Assembly: GCF_024584805.1 (NCBI RefSeq)
Contig: NZ_CP075715.1
Coordinates: 6,481,526 to 6,545,525 of the forward strand
DNA: 64,000 nucleotides
Source of the DNA: Streptomyces sp. FIT100
Lineage (GTDB): Bacteria; Actinomycetota; Actinomycetes; Streptomycetales; Streptomycetaceae
Direction: 5' to 3'
The notes under the pieces are model-generated. The model saw nothing but the letters and a program-made list of their open reading frames with translations. It searched no databases and was not told the origin of the DNA. The position numbers and the translations under genes are program-made. Position 1 is the first letter of the stretch; each line of letters begins with the position of its first letter. Shown here piece by piece: positions 1 through 6,967 of this stretch.

Positions 1-113
1 GCCAGCCCCAGTTGCGGATGGTCCGCGTGCACGGTCCGTGCCAGATCAAGGGTCTGCTCCATGGTGATCACGTGGTCGGGAACCGACACCGTGGGTTTGC
101 ACAGCGTAGCCAT
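1..113 (-). CDS. rppA: 1,3,6,8-tetrahydroxynaphthalene synthase (type III PKS), N-terminus only
   Basis: The first 37 codons of a bacterial type III polyketide synthase, cut by the window edge. From ATG at 113 the minus strand reads MATLCKPTVSVPDHVITM and then a DLAR...H...HP segment, which is the characteristic RppA start. The family condenses malonyl-CoA in the cytoplasm to THN, the precursor of flaviolin and of melanin-like pigments. An AGAAGGG ribosome site lies about 9 nt upstream of the ATG. In other Streptomyces a P450 often follows rppA; that would lie outside this window. The catalytic Cys-His-Asn triad is also outside, so activity cannot be judged. Confidence 0.88.
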   Translation of the reverse strand, partial: MATLCKPTVSVPDHVITMEQTLDLARTVHADHPQLGL

Positions 114-463
114 GACGTGTCGCCCTTCTCTCGCTTTCGATCAAAAGGATGTGCGACAGGAAGCGGTTTCGCTCGCTGGGGGAGGGCCTGACACTTGCGC
201 CGAACGGGTGATGGACGGCGCTCTTCCGGGCCGGTGGACCGCCGATCGGGAAGGGATGGGCTCCGTGAGGGGGCCGTAAGCGCTCACCGGGTGCGAACCG
301 GTGTGGCGCATGAGCACAAGTGGGCGTGAGGGCGAACGTGCCCCTGTGCGAGCACCAGGCACAAGCGCACAAGCGCCGACGAGCACCCACCGGGAGATGA
401 ACCCGATGACGGAGAACGCGATACGCAGGCCCGGCTTTCGAGCGGTGGGTCGGTGAGCCTGCC
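114..463. other. intergenic stretch between divergent rppA and accE-like genes
   Basis: No convincing gene is seen. It should carry the rppA promoter on the minus strand and the accE-like promoter on the plus strand. A 16-19 codon ORF (ATG at 397 or 406, stop at 454-456) with a GGGAG site upstream ends 7 nt before the accE-like start. It could be a tiny leader ORF, but nothing about its sequence is recognisable. Confidence 0.4.
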
Positions 464-700
464 ATGAACTGCGACATACGGATCGTGCAGGGAGACCCCG
501 ACGAGGACGAACTGGCCGCGCTGATGGCGGTGCTCGGCGTCCTCGCGTCCACGCGCCGGAGCGGGCCCGGCGCCGCAGCGCCCCGGGCCGGGGAACGCAG
601 AGCCCACTGGGACCGGGCGTGGGGCGGCGGCTTCGCACCCTGCGGATCCTGGCGGGAACGGGACAGGTCGGTGGCGGCGTTCGACCCCGGGTCCCGCTGA
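464..700 (+). CDS. acyl-CoA carboxylase epsilon subunit-like protein
   Basis: A 78-residue protein starting MNCDIRIVQGDPDEDELAAL, which matches the I-x-V-x-G-x-P-x-x-x-E-L-A-A-L opening of actinobacterial acyl-CoA carboxylase epsilon subunits (AccE/PccE). These small proteins bind the beta carboxyltransferase and boost activity of acetyl/propionyl-CoA carboxylase. The middle is Arg/Ala-rich, and a Trp-containing tail (HWDRAW, CGSWRERDR) fits the usual C-terminal Trp signature loosely. GGTGAG lies 7 nt upstream of ATG 464. No beta subunit gene is adjacent, so it is an orphan here. Family assignment rests on short motifs. Confidence 0.6.
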   Translation: MNCDIRIVQGDPDEDELAALMAVLGVLASTRRSGPGAAAPRAGERRAHWDRAWGGGFAPCGSWRERDRSVAAFDPGSR

Positions 701-792
701 GCTTCCGAAATCTCGAACCAACGGAGCCGCCGAACTGCGGAGCCGCCGAACCCGCGGAGCTACCGAATCGCGAAGCTGTCGAGCTGCTGTCG

Positions 793-836
793 CCGCTCGC
801 CGTGCCCGGGCGCGACGGCCCGGGCGCGGCGAGCGG
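793..836. terminator. strong bidirectional hairpin terminator
   Basis: An inverted repeat of 19 nt per arm: CCGCTCGCCG, one T:G wobble position, then GCCCGGGC on the left; GCCCGGGC, G, CGGCGAGCGG on the right, closed by a 6-nt loop (812-817). It sits just after the accE-like gene (+) and directly before the stop codon of the convergent chimera gene (-), so it can end transcription from both sides. There is no clear U-tract, as is common for actinomycete terminators. Confidence 0.75.
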
Positions 837-837
837 G

Positions 838-1293
838 TCACACGAGCAGCCGCAGCGCGGTGTCCGCCACCCCGAGCCGGACCGTCTGCCCCCAGGTGAG
901 TTCGAGCGCGTCGGACTCCATGCCGTCGCCGAAGGCGACCAGCCGGTCCGACTCGACGGTGAGCCGCAGCCGCTGCCCGCCCGTCAGTGCCCCCTGCACC
1001 AGGGAGGTTCCGGTGGCGGGCGACGGCCACGCCTCGCGCACGTACCAGACCAGCCGGGGCTCGGCCGGTGCCGGCAGGGCGGGGCCGCCGCCCCGCTCCC
1101 GCCAGAGCGACCGCAGCCAGCCCGTCGCCCCCGTCCCGGTGCCGACCAGTACCCCGGACGACGTCAGGGCGTGGAACCAGAAGCTGAGCCCGGTTCCGTC
1201 GTGGACGAGCTTGCCGCGCCTGTGGTGGCGGACGTGGGCGGTGGGTGCGGAGCGGAGATGGCGCCAGCCGAGGCGCCGGGTGATGTCGGCCAT
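838..1293 (-). CDS. chimeric ORF: SPFH-domain N-terminus fused to NAD-kinase-like C-terminus
   Basis: A 151-residue ORF (start ATG 1293, AGGGGG site about 8 nt upstream). Residues 1 to about 43 (MADITRRLGWRHLRSAPTA... to ...GLSFWFHAL) look like the very start of Streptomyces SPFH/band-7 proteins. From about residue 45 onward (SSGVLVGTGTGATGWLRSLW, FVREAWPSPATG-like, FGDGMESDALELTWGQ) it matches the C-terminal part of NAD-kinase-like proteins normally encoded next to the SPFH gene. The SPFH beta-sandwich and the N-terminal kinase half with its nucleotide-binding region are both missing. The simplest reading is an in-frame deletion between two neighbouring genes. A native function is unlikely. 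The family match is from memory, not a search. Confidence 0.6.
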   Translation of the reverse strand: MADITRRLGWRHLRSAPTAHVRHHRRGKLVHDGTGLSFWFHALTSSGVLVGTGTGATGWLRSLWRERGGGPALPAPAEPRLVWYVREAWPSPATGTSLVQGALTGGQRLRLTVESDRLVAFGDGMESDALELTWGQTVRLGVADTALRLLV

Positions 1294-1411
1294 GGAACCC
1301 CCTGTTTTCGTCATCGAGACGATATTGCTCCAGGATGGTTATCGTCAAGGGGACGAAATTGAGGTGAGGGTCGCGCTTGCGCGGCACGGCGCTCGGCGCC
1401 AGGCTGACCGA

Positions 1412-1888
1412 ATGGACGGCGACACGGACCGCAATGCCGACGGCGATACGGACGGCGACATGGACCGCAACGCGGACGGCGATACGGACCGCAACGCGGA
1501 CGAGGCGACCGACGGCATCACTGTGCGCAGGGTCTACGACGCCCCGGCACCCGGCGACGGCACCCGCGTCCTCGTCGACAGGCTCTGGCCCAGGGGAGTC
1601 TCCAAGGAGCGGGCCGCCGTCGACGAGTGGCTCAAAGAAGTCGCCCCCTCCAACGAGTTGCGCACCTGGTACCACAAGGACGCCTCCCGCCACGCCGAGT
1701 TCGACGCGCGCTACCGGCAGGAGCTGGCGCAGGGCCCGGCCGCCGACGCCCTCGATCGGCTGCTCGCCCTCGCCCGAGGCGGTCCGGTCACCCTCGTCAC
1801 CTCGGTGAAGAGCATCGAGGGCAGCCATCTGCAGACGCTCGTCGACGTCCTGCGCCAACCGGGCGGCACAGGTCAGACGAGCCCGTAG
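1412..1888 (+). CDS. DUF488 family protein with repeat-expanded N-terminus
   Basis: 158 residues. The core from ITVRRVYDAPAPGDGTRVLVD onward, with LWPRGVSKE, WLKEVAPSNELRTWYHKD and TLVTSVK, is a typical DUF488 (YeaO-like) domain of about 120 residues; its biochemical role is not settled. Before the core is a 35-residue Asp/Asn/Arg-rich stretch made of repeated DGDTDRNA-type units, encoded by imperfect tandem DNA repeats at 1419-1505. The true start is uncertain: ATG 1412, ATG 1460 or GTG 1523 are all in frame and none has a good ribosome site; GTG 1523 would remove the repeat entirely. The 3' end overlaps the convergent lactonase gene by 16 nt. Confidence 0.75.
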   Translation: MDGDTDRNADGDTDGDMDRNADGDTDRNADEATDGITVRRVYDAPAPGDGTRVLVDRLWPRGVSKERAAVDEWLKEVAPSNELRTWYHKDASRHAEFDARYRQELAQGPAADALDRLLALARGGPVTLVTSVKSIEGSHLQTLVDVLRQPGGTGQTSP

Positions 1889-2724
1889 ACGCGGTCGGCG
1901 GTCCCGCCGAACACCGACGCCCGCTCCTCCTCGCCCAGTTCCGCGGTCAGCGCCCGCGCCGCCTCCAGCACATCACCGTACGAGGACGCCAGCCGGCACA
2001 CCGGCCAGTCGGAGCCGTACATCAGCCGGCCGGGCCCGAAGGCGTCCAGGACCGTCCCCGCGTACGGGCGCAGGTCGTCCACCGTCCACGTCTTCCACTC
2101 GGCCTCCGTCACCATCCCGGACAGCTTGCAGAAGGTGTTCGGCAGCGCCGCCAGCTCCCGGACCGCCGACGCCCACGGCTCCAGCTCGCCACTCGCGATC
2201 GGCGGCTTGCCCAGGTGGTCGAGGACGAACGTCAGCCCCGGATGTGCGGCGGCCACCCGGACCGCCGCGGCCATCTGATGCGACCGGACCAGAAGGTCGT
2301 ACACGAGCCCGGCGTCCGCGACCGCGCGCAGTCCGCGCTGTACGTCGCCGCGCAGCAGCCACTCCGGGTCCCGCTCGCCCTGCACCGGGTGGCGGATGCC
2401 GACGAGCCGGTCGCCGCCCGGCAGTCCGCGCAGCGCGGCGAGGGCGTCCCCGACCCCCGGCGAGGTGAGGTCCGTCCAGCCCACCACGCCCGCGACGAGA
2501 GCGCTGCCATCGGCGACGGCGAGGAACTCAGGGGTCTCCTCGGCGACCGGGACGGTCTGCACGAGCACGGTCGCGTGCACCCCGGCGGCGGACGTCTCGG
2601 CGCGCAGCTCGGGGAGGAGGAAGTCCCGGCGGATCGGGGCGAGTTCGCCGGTGATCCAGTCCTGGTCACGCACGGAGAGGTCCCACAGGTGGTGGTGGGC
2701 GTCGACGAGGCGCACGGGGGTCAC
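1873..2724 (-). CDS. amidohydrolase, probable L-fuconolactonase-type lactonase
   Basis: A 283-residue TIM-barrel amidohydrolase of the COG3618 type. VDAHHHLWD at residues 7-15 supplies the H-x-H metal motif, FVLDHLGKPP lies in the middle, and MYGSDWPVC near residue 230 supplies the late Asp. The family hydrolyses sugar lactones such as L-fucono- or L-rhamnono-lactone to the acid. The GTG start overlaps the TGA of the upstream mutarotase gene (GTGA), so the pair is translationally coupled. With the mutarotase and aldo/keto reductase it forms an oxidative deoxysugar pathway: reductase/dehydrogenase makes the lactone, this enzyme opens it. The exact substrate is inferred from the operon. Confidence 0.8.
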   Translation of the reverse strand: MTPVRLVDAHHHLWDLSVRDQDWITGELAPIRRDFLLPELRAETSAAGVHATVLVQTVPVAEETPEFLAVADGSALVAGVVGWTDLTSPGVGDALAALRGLPGGDRLVGIRHPVQGERDPEWLLRGDVQRGLRAVADAGLVYDLLVRSHQMAAAVRVAAAHPGLTFVLDHLGKPPIASGELEPWASAVRELAALPNTFCKLSGMVTEAEWKTWTVDDLRPYAGTVLDAFGPGRLMYGSDWPVCRLASSYGDVLEAARALTAELGEEERASVFGGTADRVYGLV

Positions 2725-3101
2725 AGCTCCCAGGCGACGGGGAGGCCGGCGCCGGCGCCCTCCGCGGAGTAGTCGTGCACCACGTCGAGCAGCTCGGCCA
2801 TCCGCGCCTGCCAGGCGATGTTGACCGGCAGGCCCTCCAGTTCGGCGAGCAGCCGCGCGTAGTCGGTGCACTCGATGACGTGGAAGAGGTCGGTGCCGCT
2901 GCGCCAGATCGTCCACGAGGTGGCGCCCGCGGTACGGATCGCCGCCCGCAGCTCCGCCGGGACCTCGCGGTGCGCCGCCTCGTACTCCTCGATCCGGTCG
3001 GCCCGGACCCTCGTGTGCAAGGCCACCCTCATGGTGCCCGTGCCCGTGCCCGTGCTCGCGTCCGTGCCCGTGTTCATGTCCGTGTCCGTGTTGCTGCTCA
3101 T
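2721..3101 (-). CDS. L-rhamnose/L-fucose mutarotase
   Basis: 126 residues. The core from MRVALHTRV at residue 24 (HTRVRADRIEEYEAAHREVP, SWTIWRSG..LFHVIE, PVNIAWQARMAELLD) is the full RhaM/FucU-like ferredoxin-fold mutarotase, normally about 104 residues, which interconverts alpha and beta sugar anomers. Residues 1-23 are a Thr-Gly/Asp repeat (TDTDMNTGTDASTGTGTGT), encoded by GTGCCC-type hexamers on the plus strand at 3033-3100. ATG 3101 overlaps the TGA of the aldo/keto reductase (ATGA), which favours this start, but ATG 3032 would give the standard-length protein. It is the middle gene of the three-gene operon. Confidence 0.82.
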   Translation of the reverse strand: MSSNTDTDMNTGTDASTGTGTGTMRVALHTRVRADRIEEYEAAHREVPAELRAAIRTAGATSWTIWRSGTDLFHVIECTDYARLLAELEGLPVNIAWQARMAELLDVVHDYSAEGAGAGLPVAWEL

Positions 3102-4117
3102 ACCGGCTTCACCAACCCCTCCTCCGCGAGTTCGGCCCACAGCGCGTCGGGTACGGGCACAGCCCGCATCGCCGCCGCGTCCTCGATCTCCTCCGCCGAC
3201 CGCGCCCCCACCAGCACGCTCGCCACGGCCGGATGGCGCAGCGGGAACCGGAGCGCCGCCGCCCGCAGCGGCACGCCGTGCCGCTCGGACACGGCCTTGA
3301 TGCGCAGCGCCCGGTCGAGCACGTCCTGGCCGACGGCCCGGTAGTCGTACGTCGCGCCGGGCTTCGGGTCCGCCAGCACGCCCGAGTTGAACACCCCGCC
3401 GATCACGACGCTCCGGCCGCACGCCTCCGCCTCGGGCAGCAGCTCGTCCGCGGCCCGCTGGTCGAGCAGTGTGAACCGGCCGGCGCACAGCACCGCGTCG
3501 ACATCCGTGTCCCGGACGAACCGGGTCAGCATCTCGGCCTGGTTCATGCCCGCGCCGATCGCCCGCACGGTCCCCTCCGCCCGCAGCCGTTCCAGCGCCG
3601 GATACGCCTCACGGAACGCCTGCTCCCCGTGGTCGTCCGGATCGTGGAGATAGACGATGTCGACCCGGTCGAGACCGAGGCGCTCCAGGCTCTCCTCGAT
3701 GCTGCGGCGCACGCCGTCGGCGCTGAAGTCCCAGCGACGGCGGTACGCCGTGGGCACGGCGAAGCCGTCGGCGAGGTCGCCGCCCGGGTCCCTGTCCGCG
3801 CCCTCGTCCGACTCCGACTCCGACTGCGGCTCCGACTCCGGCTCAGGCTCCGGCTCCAGGAGCCGCCCCACCTTGGTGGAGAGCGTGTACGCGTCCCGGG
3901 GCCGCCCGCGCAGCGCCGCCCCGAGCCGCCGCTCGGAGAGCCCGAGCCCGTAGTGCGGCGCGGTGTCGAACGTACGCACACCCGCGTCCCAGGCGGCGTC
4001 CACGGCGGCAGCCGCGGCCTCATCCGGAACGGCGCTGAACAGATTGCCGATACCGGCCGCCCCGAAGGCCAGTTCGGTCACCGGGCAGCCGCTCCGCCCG
4101 AGTGTGGTGCTGCGCAT
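3098..4117 (-). CDS. aldo/keto reductase, probable L-fucose (D-threo-aldose) 1-dehydrogenase
   Basis: A 339-residue NADP-type aldo/keto reductase barrel. It opens MRSTTLGRSGCPVTELAFGA; catalytic Asp51, Tyr56 (FDTAPHYG) and Lys82 (STKVGR) are visible, and VYLHDPDD supplies the His. It resembles the pyridoxal 4-dehydrogenase / D-threo-aldose dehydrogenase branch, which oxidises L-fucose to the lactone. Residues 88-112 are an inserted Glu-Pro/Glu-Ser tract encoded by GGCTCC/GACTCC hexamer repeats (about 3795-3870), absent from typical homologues. A GGAGGGG site precedes ATG 4117. First gene of the operon, coupled to the mutarotase. No transporter or dehydratase for the pathway is in the window. 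Confidence 0.8.
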   Translation of the reverse strand: MRSTTLGRSGCPVTELAFGAAGIGNLFSAVPDEAAAAAVDAAWDAGVRTFDTAPHYGLGLSERRLGAALRGRPRDAYTLSTKVGRLLEPEPEPESEPQSESESDEGADRDPGGDLADGFAVPTAYRRRWDFSADGVRRSIEESLERLGLDRVDIVYLHDPDDHGEQAFREAYPALERLRAEGTVRAIGAGMNQAEMLTRFVRDTDVDAVLCAGRFTLLDQRAADELLPEAEACGRSVVIGGVFNSGVLADPKPGATYDYRAVGQDVLDRALRIKAVSERHGVPLRAAALRFPLRHPAVASVLVGARSAEEIEDAAAMRAVPVPDALWAELAEEGLVKPV

Positions 4118-4150
4118 CGGATCCCCTCCGCCGTTCGTTCGGCCGCCGCA

Positions 4151-4178
4151 TATTTATCAGATCAATGGGCGTGCGCAA
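4151..4178 (-). promoter_or_regulatory. promoter and pseudo-palindromic operator of the fucose-type operon
   Basis: On the minus strand TTGCGC (4178-4173) and TAAATA (4156-4151) are 16 nt apart, 34 nt upstream of ATG 4117. The AT-rich box ATTTATCAGATCAAT (4152-4166) overlapping the -10 is an imperfect 15-bp palindrome with one mismatch and stands out in this GC-rich DNA. It may bind the pathway repressor. Confidence 0.5.
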
Positions 4179-4246
4179 CACCCTTCTGTCCTGGTTCTCC
4201 TGACGGAAGGGGGTGATTGGTCGGATGTCTGGAGGGTTCGGGGGAT

Positions 4247-5101
4247 TCAATGCGCGGGATGTTGCGGGGGCTCGGGGGCGCCGCCGGACTCCTCGCACAC
4301 CCCGGCCTCCTGGGATTCCCCGGACGTCAGATGGAACAGTCCGCCCTCCGGGTCGCGCAGCGTCGCCACCCGTCCGAGAGGGGTGTCACGCGCGGGCGCC
4401 GCGACGCTGCCGCCCGCCGCGACCGCCCGCTCCACCGCGGCGTCCACATCGGAGCGGCAGAAGTGCACCTGCCACTGCGGCCGGATGCCGGGATCCGGCG
4501 AACCGGCGACCCCGCCGCCGTACATGGCCGCGACCGTCCGGCCGCCGGTCCGCAGGATCACGCGGTCGTGCTCGTACCGCACATCGATCCGACCCGGCTC
4601 CTGGGCGTCCCATTCGAACACTTCGCCGTAGAACAGGGCTGCGGCGAACGGGTCCCTCGTGTGGAGCTCCAGCCACGCCACGGCGCTCGTCCCGCGCCCC
4701 GCGTGCCAGCCGACGGCGACCGGCCCCTCCCAGACGCAGAAGAGCGCGTCCTGGGTGTCGGCGGCCCAGGCCATCCGCCCCCGTCCGAAGGCGATCGGGC
4801 CCACCGCGACCGTGGCGCCCCGCTCACGGATGCGGGAGGCCACGGCGTCCGCGCTGTCCGCCGCGAAGTACGCCGTCCAGGCGACGGGCAGCCGTACGCC
4901 CATCGTCCGGGTGGACTCGATGAGCCCGGCGACGGGCACGCCGTTCGCGTACCCGACGATGTCCGCGCCGTGGTCGTCGATCCCGGGCGCGAACTCCCAG
5001 CCGAAGACCGCACCGTAGAACTCCTGGGCGGCACCCATGTCCTGTGACGTCAGGCTCACCCAGCAGGGCGTGCCCTGAACCCCACGTGTGGTGGTCGCCA
5101 A
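4247..5101 (-). CDS. tandem VOC (glyoxalase-fold) protein
   Basis: 284 residues with two vicinal-oxygen-chelate modules: residues 10-125 (TPCWVSLTSQDMGAAQEFYGAVFGW... IAFGRGRMAWAADTQDALFCVWEG) and 138-262 (VAWLELHTRDPFAAALFYGEVFEW... VATLRDPEGGLFHLTSG). Typical of Streptomyces two-domain VOC proteins; the substrate cannot be read from sequence. The start is TTG 5101, chosen because GAGGTGAG lies 6 nt upstream and the reading begins with the usual short pre-domain segment. The C-terminus ends in a Glu/Pro-rich tail. It is 129 nt upstream of the fucose-type operon on the same strand and could read into it. Confidence 0.8.
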   Translation of the reverse strand: MATTTRGVQGTPCWVSLTSQDMGAAQEFYGAVFGWEFAPGIDDHGADIVGYANGVPVAGLIESTRTMGVRLPVAWTAYFAADSADAVASRIRERGATVAVGPIAFGRGRMAWAADTQDALFCVWEGPVAVGWHAGRGTSAVAWLELHTRDPFAAALFYGEVFEWDAQEPGRIDVRYEHDRVILRTGGRTVAAMYGGGVAGSPDPGIRPQWQVHFCRSDVDAAVERAVAAGGSVAAPARDTPLGRVATLRDPEGGLFHLTSGESQEAGVCEESGGAPEPPQHPAH

Positions 5102-5112
5102 GGCCGCTCACC

Positions 5113-6216
5113 TCATTCTCGGAACGTGGCACCCCTGCGCATGCGCCACTCCCTCACACCCTTCAACACAATGAGGAGGGTCGCCACCGCAGAGGCAACC
5201 GGGTGAGGCGAGGCGGCCCTCATCGGCCGGGACGTCCCGCGGGCGTAGTGCCGCTCGATGTAGTGCTGGCACGCGCTCAGGACGGTGGTGACGGCCACGT
5301 ACCAGAGTGTGGCGACCATCAGCATCGGGATGACCTGGTAGGTCTGGTTGTAGACCAGCTGCACCGAGTAGAGCAGGTCGTGCACGGCGAGCACGCTGAC
5401 GATGCTGGTGCCCTTGAGCGTGCCGATCAGCGTGTTCCCGGCGGTCGGCACGATCGAGCGCATCGCCTGCGGGATGACGATCCTGCGCAGCGTACGGCGC
5501 CGGCTCAGCCCGAGCGCCTGCGCGGCCTCGGTCTGGCCGGGCTCCACGGAGAGGATGCCGCCGCGCACCACCTCGGCGGCGCAGGCGGCCTCGTGCAGCG
5601 TCAGGCCGATGACCGCGGTGAGGGCCGGACCGAGCAGGTTCACCGTCTGGACGGTGACGATCTGGGGTCCGTACGGGATGCCGAGGCCGAGCGTCGGGTA
5701 CAGGGCGCCGATGTTGAACCAGAACAGAAGCTGCACGAGCAGAGGCGTGGAACGGAAGATCCACACGTAGCCCCAACTCAGCGTGGCGAGGACGGGGTTG
5801 GCCGACAGTCGCATCACGGCGAGCACGGTGCCCAGCAGGAAGCCGAGCACCATCACCGCGGCGGTCAGCCACAGCGTCAGGAGGAGACCGTCGAGCACGG
5901 CGGCCGTGGTGAAGTACCGCACGACCACGTCCCATTGGAAGGCGTCGTTGCGGACGACGGAGTCGATCAGCGCCGCGAGGACCAGCAGCGCGGCGGCAGC
6001 GGCGAGCCGGCGGCCGGTGTGCCGGCGCGGCACGATCCGCGGCAGGTCGGGACCGGGACCGGGACCGGGACCGGGTCCGGGGTCGGGGCAGGAGCCAGGG
6101 GCGCCGGCCTGGCGCCGTCTGCCCGCCGTGGCCGTTCCGGTGTTGGGCTCGGTGCGATCAGGGCGATCGGAGCGATCGGTGCGATCAGTGAGAGGGGGAA
6201 GGGGAGGCGTGATCAT
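5113..6216 (-). CDS. polar amino-acid ABC transporter permease (TcyL/TcyM-like)
   Basis: 367 residues. Residues 1 to about 75 form a low-complexity cytosolic N-terminus including a Pro-Gly repeat. Membrane segments then begin near ARRLAAAAALLVLAAL, and the HisM/GlnP-type permease core follows: FLLGTVLAVMRLS, YVWIFRSTPLLVQLLFWF, the EAA loop VVRGGILSVEPGQTEAAQALG, and a C-terminal ECxHYIERHYARG-like motif. The core is clearly paralogous to the permease at 9714-10730, suggesting that the two form a heterodimer. Start ATG 6216 has a CCTCCGGAGAG site upstream. It is divergent from the leader peptide and monooxygenase operon. No ATPase gene is on this side, so it would share the one at 10727. Confidence 0.85.
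   Translation of the reverse strand: MITPPLPPLTDRTDRSDRPDRTEPNTGTATAGRRRQAGAPGSCPDPGPGPGPGPGPDLPRIVPRRHTGRRLAAAAALLVLAALIDSVVRNDAFQWDVVVRYFTTAAVLDGLLLTLWLTAAVMVLGFLLGTVLAVMRLSANPVLATLSWGYVWIFRSTPLLVQLLFWFNIGALYPTLGLGIPYGPQIVTVQTVNLLGPALTAVIGLTLHEAACAAEVVRGGILSVEPGQTEAAQALGLSRRRTLRRIVIPQAMRSIVPTAGNTLIGTLKGTSIVSVLAVHDLLYSVQLVYNQTYQVIPMLMVATLWYVAVTTVLSACQHYIERHYARGTSRPMRAASPHPVASAVATLLIVLKGVREWRMRRGATFRE
6050..6080. repeat. GGGACC hexamer microsatellite in the permease gene
   Basis: About five tandem copies of GGGACC/GGGTCC on the plus strand, encoding Pro-Gly dipeptides in the permease N-terminus. An in-frame hexamer like this can change copy number by slippage without a frameshift. Confidence 0.85.
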
Positions 6217-6504
6217 CGGGAGGCTCTCCGGAGGAGGCAGTCGCGGGCAGGATCCAAACGACAGGACCTGGGTGTCCACCCGGTGGCACCCGTGCGCGAA
6301 CGAACCCTGCGCGGCTGTTGCGCGGGCACGGTGCAGGTGCGGCCGGGGTCCGTCGTCACACGCTCGCCACGTCCCTCAACGCGGCCGGAGCGGCTGCCGC
6401 GCACGGCGGAGCCGGTCCGTCTCGATCGTATGCGCCCGCCGCGTGGATGTGTCAACCATGCGTGGCGGGCGGGCAGTCGGGGCCGTCCGGCATCCGGGCA
6501 CTGC

Positions 6505-6534
6505 TTGACGCACAGCACGAAGTCCTGCTCAATT
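6505..6534 (+). promoter_or_regulatory. promoter of the Cys leader peptide and sulfur operon
   Basis: TTGACG (6505-6510) and TCAATT (6529-6534) separated by 18 nt. The putative -10 ends 6 nt before ATG 6541, so the predicted transcription start is at or very near the A of the ATG. That means a leaderless mRNA for the leader peptide. Confidence 0.55.
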
Positions 6535-6540
6535 GGTCCC

Positions 6541-6618
6541 ATGAATGCCCAGCCGCGCTTGGTCACGCGCGATCACATCGACTTCGGTCGGGTGTGGTCC
6601 GCGGCGTGTTGCGCCTGA
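6541..6618 (+). CDS. putative cysteine-sensing leader peptide (25 aa)
   Basis: The ORF encodes MNAQPRLVTRDHIDFGRVW and ends with SAACCA. This fits the short Streptomyces 'putative leader peptide' pattern (L-x-x-R-x-H-I-D-[LF]-x-R-V-x-S-A-x-C) found upstream of sulfur assimilation genes. The tandem Cys codons (TGT TGC at 6607-6612) near the stop are where ribosomes would stall when Cys-tRNA is scarce. There is no ribosome site, and the promoter lies directly upstream, so translation is likely leaderless. Two hairpins follow before the monooxygenase gene. Role: cis-acting attenuation of the downstream organosulfur uptake genes. Too short for ordinary gene finders. Confidence 0.72.
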   Translation: MNAQPRLVTRDHIDFGRVWSAACCA

Positions 6619-6627
6619 CTCGGCAGC

Positions 6628-6645
6628 GGGCCGTCTGACCGGCCC
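6628..6645 (+). terminator. candidate attenuator hairpin 1 after the leader peptide
   Basis: GGGCCG, a 6-nt loop, CGGCCC, followed by a pyrimidine run (TTCCCTCCCTC). It starts 10 nt after the leader stop codon, close enough to be masked or released by a ribosome stalled at the Cys codons. Confidence 0.45.
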
Positions 6646-6967
6646 TTCCCTCCCTCGGTGACCCTCTCGGTGACCCCGTCGCGGGCCGAGTTCCCCATGC
6701 GCGCGCTGCCGCAGCACCGTTTCCCTTCCGTTCCGTTTCCTTTTCCTTCCGACGCCCGGCGTCGTCACGCCTGCCTCGACCAGCAGCAGTTCTCCCGACG
6801 GGCCGTCTCCGACGGACCACCCCCGGACGGACCACTCCTGACCGTCTGCTCCTGACGGTCTCTCAACCATGGTTCTGTCAAGGCCCTTTCGGCCCCTGGC
6901 CGCGATCGCGCCGGGGGCCGCCCGGTCCTGCCCGCACGCGACCCACAGCCCTCCGAAAGGCCACACC
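6646..6967 (+). promoter_or_regulatory. long pyrimidine-rich leader region with second hairpin
   Basis: About 320 nt without a gene between the leader peptide and the monooxygenase. It contains a C/T-rich, G-poor run at about 6718-6749, a possible Rho-loading site, and a second perfect 7-bp hairpin, GACCGTC (6840-6846) with GACGGTC (6854-6860), followed by TCTC. This organisation fits conditional termination under control of the leader peptide. Confidence 0.4.

Noticed and set aside
284..1858. Long minus-strand open frame of 524 codons across the left region
   Set aside because: It runs against the better supported accE-like, chimera and DUF488 genes, has repetitive low-complexity sequence (VAVRIAVRVAV) from the DUF488 DNA repeat, and shows no domain.
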